Made by a program: the position numbers and the translations under genes
From: Neisseriaceae bacterium
Lineage (GTDB): Bacteria > Pseudomonadota > Gammaproteobacteria > Burkholderiales > Neisseriaceae
Assembly (NCBI GenBank): GCA_030146285.1
Contig: JASLBZ010000175.1
Span: 1-22,367, forward strand
DNA length: 22,367 bases
Direction of reading: 5' to 3'
Part shown: positions 7,248 to 13,962 of the stretch, in pieces
Numbering within the stretch: position 1 is the stretch's first letter
How the letters are laid out: each line of letters starts with the position of its first letter
The notes under the pieces: model-generated
What the model was told of the DNA's origin: nothing
Database searches by the model: none
The model's input: only the letters and a program-made list of their open reading frames with translations

Positions 7248-7706
7248 TTACGACTCAAATACCGCTGTTCCGTATGACAATACTTCAAATTTTGTCATGC
7301 TGTTTTGTTGATTTCCTGGCGTTTCGGCTAACGAAACGGTTTGTATTTTGACATTGATGATCATGTTCGCACCAAGTCGTTCTGCAGCTTCTTGCATTCT
7401 GACCAAGGAATCTCGACGTGCCAAATCAACCATCGCTTCATATGAGCCAATGCGCCCACCAAAAAGATTGCGCCAACCAGCAAGCCACTGCTTAAAATTC
7501 CCGCAAGACATCACGATGCAACCTGTGACCAATACACCATGATCAACCTCATAATTTGCAGGGATTGCTTTGCTGGTTAATAACACAATGTGTGCAACGT
7601 CTTGTTCTCTGACTTTCAATTGTTTGTGATGATTGATGGTTATCCAATAACCAAGCAGACCAGGAACAATAAAAAAAACAGCGAAAAAAACAATAATGAA
7701 TGACAT
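7248..7706 (-). CDS. Membrane-anchored UPF0145 (YbjQ-like) protein
   Basis: Taken from ATG 7706 this is a 152-residue protein. The frame is open further upstream, but a GAGG ribosome binding site sits just before this ATG and the extension would overlap the preceding gene. Residues 1-22 (MSFIIVFFAVFFIVPGLLGYWI) are one hydrophobic helix, followed by a UPF0145/YbjQ-type domain. Recognisable pieces are a GxxxS/G-type strand region (VLVTGCIVMS), the YEAMVDLARRDSLVRMQEAAERLGANMIINVK helix-strand and a final EVLSYGTAV. The family has unknown function despite a frequent 'heavy-metal-binding' label; it forms ring-like pentamers in known structures. It directly follows a soluble paralogue (5-base gap). 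Confidence 0.8.
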   Translation of the reverse strand: MSFIIVFFAVFFIVPGLLGYWITINHHKQLKVREQDVAHIVLLTSKAIPANYEVDHGVLVTGCIVMSCGNFKQWLAGWRNLFGGRIGSYEAMVDLARRDSLVRMQEAAERLGANMIINVKIQTVSLAETPGNQQNSMTKFEVLSYGTAVFES

Positions 7707-7710
7707 GGCT

Positions 7711-8040
7711 TTACCTCGCCTGAACCAACACGACTGCCGTTCCATACGCTAAGATTTCAGATGCCCCTGCTGCGATATTGGCAGTACTAAAACGCACATT
7801 GACAATAGCATTGGCACCAAAACGTCTGGCTTCTTGCTTCATTCTGTCAATGGCCTCTTGGCGAGACTCTTCTAACAACTCGGTATAGCCTTTTAATTCA
7901 CCGCCCACCATATTTTTCAAACCAGCCATAATATCGCGACCAAAATGCTTTGCGCGTACTGTACTGCCTTGCACCAAACCCAAATGCTGTTGAATGACAA
8001 AGCCGGGAATGCTTTCAATATTGCTCAATAAAATACTCAT
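7711..8040 (-). CDS. ybjQ: UPF0145 / YbjQ family protein
   Basis: This 109-residue soluble protein has the full YbjQ pattern: SIPGFVIQQHLGLVQGSTVRAKHFGRD, then GGELKGYTELLEESRQEAIDRM and GANAIVNVRFSTANIAAGASEILAYGTAVVL. Two ATGs are possible. The one at 8046 abuts AAAGG with no spacing, so the next ATG at 8040, 5 bases from the AAAGGA box, is the likely start. It is upstream of the membrane-anchored paralogue, and the two are surely co-transcribed. The biochemical function of the family is not known. Confidence 0.88.
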   Translation of the reverse strand: MSILLSNIESIPGFVIQQHLGLVQGSTVRAKHFGRDIMAGLKNMVGGELKGYTELLEESRQEAIDRMKQEARRFGANAIVNVRFSTANIAAGASEILAYGTAVVLVQAR

Positions 8041-8078
8041 GAACATCCTTTAAATTTTATTTAATTTTCACATGTGCC

Positions 8079-8108
8079 ATTGTAAGGTGTATGCTTCACC
8101 AAAGTCAC
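8079..8108 (-). promoter_or_regulatory. Candidate promoter of the UPF0145 pair
   Basis: On the minus strand GTGACT (8108-8103), an 18-base spacer and TACAAT (8084-8079) give a 4/6 and 5/6 match to sigma-70 boxes, about 40 bases ahead of the first UPF0145 ATG. Confidence 0.4.
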
Positions 8109-8158
8109 GCTATGCTGTTGTACTTTACAAACAACCCAATCCTATATGATTTTTTTGA

Positions 8159-8788
8159 TTAATGACTGATTTCTGGCTCAAGTGCAGCCTCAGCGAGCCA
8201 TGTTTGTAGTGCTGGCAATTGTAAAATCTGTTCACACCAAGCTTCACAGCCCTTAGGCATCGGCAAGCCATAGCTTTGCAGACGCAATACCATGGGCGCA
8301 TAAAAAGCATCGACCACACTGAAGTGCTCACCCGCAAGCCAAGGTCCACCAAAGGTACTTAGGCCTTCACTTAATACATCGGCCAAACGTTGTAATTCTC
8401 GTTGTAATGGCGCATCAATCGCCGTGATACTTGTGCGCAATCGGGTATTAAAATTGCACTGCGTACGCATCACAGCGAAGCCCGAATGCATCTCAGATGC
8501 TGCACTTCTTGCCCAAGCACGGGCATTTTTGTCTTGTGGCCAAACATGAGAGAAATCTTCACCGATGTATTCACAAATGGCCAAAGAGTCCCAAATGGCA
8601 TTGTCACCATCGAGCAAACACGGCACCAAACCGGTTGGTGAAAAGCGGCGAAAAGCCTCGTAACTGCTACCACCATCCACAAAAGAAGCTTGTTGCTCAA
8701 GAAACGGAATATCCAAAACCTTGAGCAATAGCCATGGCCGAAGCGACCATGATGAAAGATTTTTATTGGCAATCCAAAGTGTGTACAT
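8159..8788 (-). CDS. Glutathione S-transferase family protein
   Basis: From ATG 8788 this is a 209-residue GST. The N-terminal thioredoxin-like domain starts MYTLWIANKNLSSWSLRPWLLLKVLDIPF. The NLSSWSLRP segment gives the likely catalytic serine for activating glutathione, and TGLVPCLLDG plus AIWDSLAICEYIGE are the cis-proline and glutathione gamma-glutamyl binding segments. The all-helical C-terminal domain contains PWLAGEHFSVVDAFYAPMVLRLQSYG, with the conserved N-capping/hydrophobic-staple motif. The frame extends 15 codons upstream of this ATG, but the family begins at MYTLWI. The ribosome binding site is weak. Substrate is unknown. It lies 82 bases downstream of the transporter gene and may share its transcript. 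Confidence 0.9.
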   Translation of the reverse strand: MYTLWIANKNLSSWSLRPWLLLKVLDIPFLEQQASFVDGGSSYEAFRRFSPTGLVPCLLDGDNAIWDSLAICEYIGEDFSHVWPQDKNARAWARSAASEMHSGFAVMRTQCNFNTRLRTSITAIDAPLQRELQRLADVLSEGLSTFGGPWLAGEHFSVVDAFYAPMVLRLQSYGLPMPKGCEAWCEQILQLPALQTWLAEAALEPEISH

Positions 8789-8870
8789 GGTGTGTCTTTC
8801 AGAAAGTAACTCGATTATCTTGCATTCAAGCAAGCAATATTGTTGCCCAGCTTGTGTTTCAGGATGCTTA

Positions 8871-9779
8871 TTACGAAGCTTTTATTGTGCTGCTTCGCCA
8901 ACGCAATTTCAAATAACCATCCAATAACATCAATAACAAACCCACAAAAATCAAGCCATACGTCCACAAGGCATTTTCTTGTAATGGTGAGTTTAAAATA
9001 AAAATGGCCAGAGCAAATAAAATCACAGGCTCTAAGTAGCTCAGCATGCCAAAGATGGTGACGGGAACCAGCCTTGCGCCCAATAAACTGAAGAACATGG
9101 CCAACGCGCTAAACAGCCCCAGCAATGGCAACATCACGGCAAAATAACCCAAATCCGACTGAATGACCGCCCAGTTAAAATCTTGCATCCACAACAAGAC
9201 CAAAGCAAATGGCAAGATAATCACCAAATCCAATGTCATGCCGGTTAAAGCCGGCACTTGGGTAATTCGGCGCAGCACATAATAAATCGGGTATGTCCCA
9301 AAAATCCAAGCCGTTACCCATGAAAAAGTATGGGTTCGGAAAAACTCATTACCAACGGCCAGCAATGCCAATACCACCGCAACGGTTTGCAAGCGGCTTA
9401 ACCGCTCCCCCAAAATAACACGTCCTGCAAACACCATCATTAAGGGAAATAGGAAATACCCCATGGCCACATCGACGCCATAGCCATTCACAGGCGCCCA
9501 CATAAATAGCCACAATTGACTGGCGACAATGGGGGTTGGCAAGACAAATAAAAACCACTTTTGGTAGTTGGTGCCTAAGCGTTTGCAAAAGCCAAACATC
9601 TCACGCCAGCCTTGCAACACAAAGAGCAAGATAATCAAACCGACCAACATGGTCACCATGCGCCATGCAAAAACATCAGTACCACTTAATGGCTTTAGCC
9701 AATCGGCGTAAAGGTACAGTACCCCAAATAAAATATTGGAGCCCAATATTGCCAAGACCCCTTTTTGTACGTCGCTCAT
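8871..9779 (-). CDS. EamA/RarD-type drug-metabolite transporter
   Basis: This 302-residue inner-membrane protein has about ten hydrophobic helices in two EamA-type halves. The opening (KGVLAILGSNILFGVLYLYADWLKPLSGTDVFAWRMV) follows the RarD-like pattern of an early conserved aromatic/Tyr helix followed by an R in the second helix. The second half includes GLFSALAMFFSLLGARLVPVTIFGMLSYLEPVILFALAIFIL, the usual EamA 'LEPV' helix. Such proteins export small metabolites or drugs; the substrate cannot be told from sequence. No strong ribosome binding site precedes the ATG. A TATAAT box flanked by palindromes lies 32-37 bases upstream. Confidence 0.87.
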   Translation of the reverse strand: MSDVQKGVLAILGSNILFGVLYLYADWLKPLSGTDVFAWRMVTMLVGLIILLFVLQGWREMFGFCKRLGTNYQKWFLFVLPTPIVASQLWLFMWAPVNGYGVDVAMGYFLFPLMMVFAGRVILGERLSRLQTVAVVLALLAVGNEFFRTHTFSWVTAWIFGTYPIYYVLRRITQVPALTGMTLDLVIILPFALVLLWMQDFNWAVIQSDLGYFAVMLPLLGLFSALAMFFSLLGARLVPVTIFGMLSYLEPVILFALAIFILNSPLQENALWTYGLIFVGLLLMLLDGYLKLRWRSSTIKAS

Positions 9780-9810
9780 ATTGATATTCTGATTGTAAAG
9801 TTAAGGTTAA

Positions 9811-9839
9811 ATTATAAGGCTTTAGCCTTAGAATATTCT
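9811..9839 (-). promoter_or_regulatory. Promoter -10 with adjoining palindromes upstream of the EamA transporter
   Basis: A consensus TATAAT lies on the minus strand (9816-9811). It overlaps the edge of the 16-base dyad TAAGGCTTTAGCCTTA (9815-9830, 7-bp arms). That dyad abuts the palindrome AGAATATTCT (9830-9839). No good -35 is seen, which suggests a regulated promoter; the regulator is not known. Confidence 0.5.
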
Positions 9840-9930
9840 CGCTTAGTTTGTTATTTAATAGTATTTAATGATGATTACAATACACTTTTTGGTATAAAAC
9901 CATGGCCAAAATCAGACTAGAACAAAAAGT

Positions 9931-10734
9931 TTAATCGCTGATTTTTTGGATAAAACTGCCCAAGCTCGCATGAGAAAGTTCGCCCAAATGTGACGCTTGC
10001 AGTTGCCCTGTTTTATCATAAAATAAAGTGGTGGGTAATAAACGCGAATCAACGCTTTTGCCCACACTGGCACTGCTATCCAAATACAGATTCTGCAATT
10101 GTAAGTTTTCTTGCTTCAAATACTGGTTAATTGCCGCTGCGCTTTCACCTTGGTTCACCAGTACAATCATCACATCGGGGTTTTGTGCTTGTGCAGCCTG
10201 TAAAATAGGCATCTCACGCTGACATGGTGGGCACCATGTTGCCCAAAGGTTTAATACAACGGGCTTGCCCTTTAATGCTGACAATTCTATCTTTTGTCCT
10301 GCTAAATTGCTTACCGTGATATTGGGCAAGTGCTTTTTCTTCTCTGCAGCATGCAATAAGCCAAAGCCCAACACACTCACCACAACACCAGCACCCACAC
10401 TCAAACACAATGCTTTTTGGATTTGGCGTTGTTTAAAGCTCAGAATCATGGTAGCCACTGACAGCGCGACTAAGCCCCAAAGCCAATTCAAACCACCATC
10501 ACGAATATTCAACATACCCAATGGGTTGTTTTGGTAATCTGGCCAATGCATCAGCACAAAAGCCAGTCTCGCAAAAATAAGCCCAAAAAAAGCCAAGGCA
10601 AAAATCTGCGTATCCAGCTTGGATTGCTGATGGCGCAACAAATACCAAGCCACCACATTCGCGGTCAATAAACTTATCAACACCACAACCCACACCATCG
10701 ACAAAGCCAATGGCCCAATATTCAAACTTAGCAA
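9931..10734 (-). CDS. TlpA-type thioredoxin fused to an Lgt-like membrane domain
   Basis: About the first 130 residues hold four hydrophobic helices. A stretch recalls prolipoprotein diacylglyceryl transferase: FFGLIFARLAFVLMHWPDY, then NPLGMLNIRDGGLNWLWG. A TlpA/ResA-like thioredoxin domain follows, with NLWATWCPPCQREMP (CPPC redox pair at about residues 168 and 171) and the cis-Pro loop in RLLPTTLFYDKTGQL. It is probably a periplasm-facing thiol-disulfide reductase. The frame is open to ATG 10788, but that stretch runs through the trmB terminator hairpin. TTG 10734 has AAAAGGA 8 bases before it and is the likelier start (267 residues). Whether the membrane part keeps any catalytic role is unknown. 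Confidence 0.82.
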   Translation of the reverse strand: MLSLNIGPLALSMVWVVVLISLLTANVVAWYLLRHQQSKLDTQIFALAFFGLIFARLAFVLMHWPDYQNNPLGMLNIRDGGLNWLWGLVALSVATMILSFKQRQIQKALCLSVGAGVVVSVLGFGLLHAAEKKKHLPNITVSNLAGQKIELSALKGKPVVLNLWATWCPPCQREMPILQAAQAQNPDVMIVLVNQGESAAAINQYLKQENLQLQNLYLDSSASVGKSVDSRLLPTTLFYDKTGQLQASHLGELSHASLGSFIQKISD

Positions 10735-10753
10735 TTTGATGTTCCTTTTGGTA

Positions 10754-10779
10754 TAAAAAAAGCCAAGCAAAGCTTGGCT
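10754..10779 (-). terminator. Terminator after trmB
   Basis: AGCCAAGC (10761-10768) and GCTTGGCT (10772-10779) form an 8-bp stem with a 3-base loop; on the minus strand it is followed by a run of seven T. It lies 18 bases past the trmB stop codon. Confidence 0.88.
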
Positions 10780-10796
10780 CTTTCGCAAAAACAGTT

Positions 10797-11531
10797 TTAT
10801 TTGATTCGTTTAAAAACCAAATCCCAAACGCCATGCCCTAAGCGAAGGCCACGAGCCTCAAATTTGGTTTCAGGGCGGTATGCCGGTTTCTCAACATAAT
10901 CCACACCCGTATTTTCCAAGCAATCAAAACCAGACAATACTTCTAACATTTGTTCTGCATACTCTTGCCAATCGGTTGCCAAATGAATGTAACCACCAAC
11001 TTTAAGTTTAGGCAATAACTTTTCAACAAAAGGAGCTTGAATCAAACGGCGTTTGTTGTGGCGTTTTTTGTGCCATGGGTCAGGAAAGAATACATGAATA
11101 CCATCCAAGCCTTCATCAACAATCATGTTTTCCACGACTTCAACAGCATCGTGACGCATGACTTTAAGATTGGTCAATGACTTCTCATCAATCAGCTTTA
11201 ATAAATTACCAACCCCTGGCGCATGCACATCAATCGCCAAATAGTCTTGTTCTGGCATAATGGCTGCAATGTCTGCCGTAGCAACGCCCATACCAAAGCC
11301 AATTTCCAAAATCTTAGGAGCGCTGCGTTTAAATACCGCATCCAGATCCAAGAAGTCTTCTTGGTAATCAACGCCCCAAACGGGCATAAACTCATCGATG
11401 GCTTTTTGTTGAGAAGGCGTCAAATGACCTTGGCGCAAAACAAAACTGCGAATACCACGTTTGTGGCTAACGGCATTGTCTGCTTCTTGTGTTGTTTCAA
11501 CTGTGTCGTTTTGATTCAAATTCGTGCTCAC
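10797..11531 (-). CDS. trmB: tRNA (guanine-N7-)-methyltransferase TrmB
   Basis: This 244-residue SAM-dependent enzyme makes m7G at position 46 of the tRNA variable loop. The Rossmann SAM-binding motif is ILEIGFGMGVATADIA, followed by the acidic strand end YLAIDVHAPGVGNLL. The family signature HVFFPDPWHKKRHNKRRLI is complete, and the C-terminal YRPETKFEARGLRLGHGVWDLVF matches TrmB ends. The first 30 or so residues are charged and variable, as is common for the family. It sits 69 bases downstream of the MscS-type gene and ends in a clear terminator. Confidence 0.95.
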   Translation of the reverse strand: MSTNLNQNDTVETTQEADNAVSHKRGIRSFVLRQGHLTPSQQKAIDEFMPVWGVDYQEDFLDLDAVFKRSAPKILEIGFGMGVATADIAAIMPEQDYLAIDVHAPGVGNLLKLIDEKSLTNLKVMRHDAVEVVENMIVDEGLDGIHVFFPDPWHKKRHNKRRLIQAPFVEKLLPKLKVGGYIHLATDWQEYAEQMLEVLSGFDCLENTGVDYVEKPAYRPETKFEARGLRLGHGVWDLVFKRIK

Positions 11532-11600
11532 TACAACTAAGGCTTAAAAGAAAGGCGTATCATGCCAGTAAATCTGTTTTTGCTCAAGAAAAACGCAGGA

Positions 11601-12875
11601 TTAATGCGGTTTATTTTGCAGACTCTGTACCATTTCTTGCATGTCAAATCCACTGGGCTCTTGGTAAATTCGCAAGCCAAACTGAGGAATGATGGCAATC
11701 AAGTGATCAAAAATATCAGACTGAATCCGTTCATACTCATTCCAAACCGTGGTATTGGTAAAGCAATAGATTTCCAAGGGTACGCCTTTGGATGTCGGAT
11801 CTAATTGACGCACCAGCAAACTTAAGTTCTCACGAACCTCTGGGTGATTGCGCAAATAAAAATACACATATGCACGAAATGTACCCAAATTTGTCAAATG
11901 GCGATTGTTGACATCATCCAACCCTTTTTCACGCAGGCCATTATTCCATTGCTTGATTTCTTTTTCTTTATTGCTCAGGTACTCTCGCAATACAGAAAAC
12001 TGATTCATTTTGGCGTAGTCGGCTTCTGCTAAAAAACGCACACTGCTTTGATCAATATAAATGGGGCGTTTAATTCGACGCGCACCAGAATCACTCATGC
12101 CACGCCAGTTACGAAACGTGTCCGAAACCAAACGATTGGTTGGAATCACGGTGATGGTATTGTCAAAGTTTTGAACAGAAATCATGTGCAGCGACATGTC
12201 AATCACCGTACCATCGGCATGCAAAGCTGGCATCTCAATCCAATCCCCCACTCGCACCATGTCGTAAGACGAGACTTGCACACTGGCCACCAGTGACAAA
12301 ATCGTGTTTTGAAAAATCAACATCAATACGGCAGCCAAAGCACCCAAACCAGCCAATAAGTTCATCACGCTCTTGTCCAGCACCACACCCAGCAACACCA
12401 AGAAACAAACAACATAAGCCACCAACGAAACCAATTGCAAATAGCCTTTAATCGGTTTTTTTTGTGCATCGACTCGCAATTCATACAACTGATTGGTACT
12501 ACCCAAAGCAGCAGTAAACGACAAAGTCAGTGTTAACACAATCAACAGCTTCATCACCATTTGAATCACATGGGCAATGCTCAAATCCAAATAAGGCACA
12601 TGCACAATGCCATTCAAAATAACCATGGCCGGAAAAACATTCACAAAACGCGAAATGGTACGTCCTTTAAGTAAGACCACCACCCAATTGGCACCTCTGT
12701 CTTGAAATGCACGTTGAATGCTTTTAACCACAATAAATTTCATGACAAAATTAATCGCAGCGGCCAACAACAGCAATGTGATAATGGCACTGAAAAATGC
12801 CATGGCTGGTGACTCTGGGAACCAATTTAATAAGCTCTTGTAATCAATTAAAGAGTACTCATGCAACTCATCCAT
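11601..12875 (-). CDS. MscS-family mechanosensitive channel (YbdG type)
   Basis: This 424-residue protein has a hydrophobic N-terminal half with about five membrane segments (near 22-48, 75-95, 103-125, 145-165 and 175-200). The last segment is the pore-lining TM3 (VMNLLAGLGALAAVLMLIFQ), leading into the MscS beta domain (SLVASVQVSSYDMVRVGDWIEM, then VIPTNRLVSDTFRNWRGMSDSGARRIKRPIYID). The long C-terminal cytoplasmic part, including YFYLRNHPEV and YCFTNTTVWNEYERIQSDIFDHLIAIIPQFGLRIYQEPSG, matches the YbdG/MscM branch rather than small MscS. It would release solutes under hypo-osmotic stress. The ribosome binding site AGGG lies 7 bases before the ATG. Confidence 0.92.
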   Translation of the reverse strand: MDELHEYSLIDYKSLLNWFPESPAMAFFSAIITLLLLAAAINFVMKFIVVKSIQRAFQDRGANWVVVLLKGRTISRFVNVFPAMVILNGIVHVPYLDLSIAHVIQMVMKLLIVLTLTLSFTAALGSTNQLYELRVDAQKKPIKGYLQLVSLVAYVVCFLVLLGVVLDKSVMNLLAGLGALAAVLMLIFQNTILSLVASVQVSSYDMVRVGDWIEMPALHADGTVIDMSLHMISVQNFDNTITVIPTNRLVSDTFRNWRGMSDSGARRIKRPIYIDQSSVRFLAEADYAKMNQFSVLREYLSNKEKEIKQWNNGLREKGLDDVNNRHLTNLGTFRAYVYFYLRNHPEVRENLSLLVRQLDPTSKGVPLEIYCFTNTTVWNEYERIQSDIFDHLIAIIPQFGLRIYQEPSGFDMQEMVQSLQNKPH

Positions 12876-13177
12876 TCATCAACCCTATATTTTAGTATTC
12901 AGTAATGCTCAATATTGTAAAGGCTAATGGGAATGCTGCCAAATTGCATTGGCATAATCCATTGTAAAGTTCCATCATGGCAATGACTGGCTTCTTTTCA
13001 ATCGAAAAATACGGTACCCAGCGTTGAAACTTGAACGTCAAATCGAATCGTATTCTTTAACAGCCTAAAATACTCACTCGACATAAAATATGTTACAGTT
13101 ACAGCCAGTAAACCTCTGATTATGATTGTTTTATTTAACTTTCCAAGAACACCAGTACAAAAGAAAGGTAAATGGGC
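12876..13177. other. Divergent intergenic region, no gene recognised
   Basis: This 302-base stretch separates the leftward channel gene from the rightward unknown cassette. It contains a direct repeat ATTGTAAAG (12914-12922 and 12961-12969) and an inverted repeat TGCCAA/TTGGCA (12937-12942 and 12949-12954). A TTTACA box on the minus strand (12921-12916) could serve the channel gene. The likely promoter of the rightward cassette is listed separately. A 16-codon frame from ATG 12978 has no ribosome binding site and is not called. Confidence 0.5.
13098..13126 (+). promoter_or_regulatory. Candidate promoter of the unknown two-gene cassette
   Basis: GTTACA (13098-13103), a 17-base spacer and TATGAT (13121-13126) match sigma-70 boxes 4/6 and 5/6. 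Transcription would start near 13132, about 45 bases before ATG 13178. Confidence 0.45.
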
Positions 13178-13921
13178 ATGGAAATTATCGTAATAGACAC
13201 TGACATTGCGTGCATGAGCATTGCTAGCACCGACACAAATCCAACAAGATGCGAAACCCTCACCATTGATACCGAATATTATGCTACTGCGCACATTTAT
13301 ATTAACGAACCCATACCCGAAGAGATTATTCATCGATTTTCGGACCATCACGCCATGCAAGATGCCACCAAGATCCTCACCAAAATCATGCACTTTGAGA
13401 ATGGACAATTGCTGATTGCAGGGGCTGAGTATTTTAAACAACACGCGACGAAAACAGGCTTCAAGGGCATTAACATCCCCAAAGGAACATACAAAGTCAG
13501 TGTTTATCCTCTTAACTCGGAAGAGATGTCAATGGACACTCATATTGCCCAACAATTATCGCAAGCCATTCAAAACGACGCAGTTTTGGCATTGGGCGAA
13601 AAACAATACTTGAAAAGCCAGTGGCTACAAAAAAGATTCATCGACGAAGGCTGTTTCTTATTTTTTGTCTGCACCATCGCCCTTATTATTGCATTGTTTA
13701 CCCTTAATTGGCTGTATAAGCTCTTTGCACTGGGTATCTACATACTCTCATTTTTTCTGTTTTCAGCCATCTCAAAAAGCAAAGCCTTACAAACCTTAAG
13801 CCATATCCAACAGCAACATGAGAGCCAGTGGATATATGATTTTATTATCCACTTAGAGCCACTTAATCATGTCGACCAAACAGTTACAAAAATTAACGGC
13901 GACAAGCCAACAACATCATGA
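13178..13921 (+). CDS. Unknown protein with two C-terminal membrane segments
   Basis: I do not recognise the family. ATG 13178 is 9 bases after AAAGG (13164-13168) and is preferred to ATG 13172, giving 247 residues. Residues 1-150 look soluble and mixed alpha/beta, beginning MEIIVIDTDIACMSIAS, with a strand-rich middle (NIPKGTYKVSVYPL). Two hydrophobic helices follow at about 157-177 and 180-199, then a 48-residue polar tail. There is no signal peptide, so both ends should face the same side, probably the cytoplasm. It precedes the 548-residue unknown gene by 41 bases and is probably co-transcribed with it. The layout (a membrane hairpin between soluble regions) would fit a sensor, an immunity protein or a membrane partner; none is supported by homology I can see. 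Confidence 0.72.
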   Translation: MEIIVIDTDIACMSIASTDTNPTRCETLTIDTEYYATAHIYINEPIPEEIIHRFSDHHAMQDATKILTKIMHFENGQLLIAGAEYFKQHATKTGFKGINIPKGTYKVSVYPLNSEEMSMDTHIAQQLSQAIQNDAVLALGEKQYLKSQWLQKRFIDEGCFLFFVCTIALIIALFTLNWLYKLFALGIYILSFFLFSAISKSKALQTLSHIQQQHESQWIYDFIIHLEPLNHVDQTVTKINGDKPTTS

Positions 13922-13962
13922 AATAAATGTTTTTGACGAACCAAGCCCAAACCGGAGTTTGT

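Noticed and set aside
12978..13030. A 16-codon frame beginning ATGGCAATGACTGG in the divergent intergenic region
   Set aside because: No ribosome binding site and no recognisable product; expected by chance in 300 bases.
12998..13444. A 148-codon minus-strand frame opposite the start of the unknown cassette
   Set aside because: It overlaps the rightward gene, has no ribosome binding site of note and an implausible composition; the + strand frame has a promoter, ribosome binding site and membrane helices.
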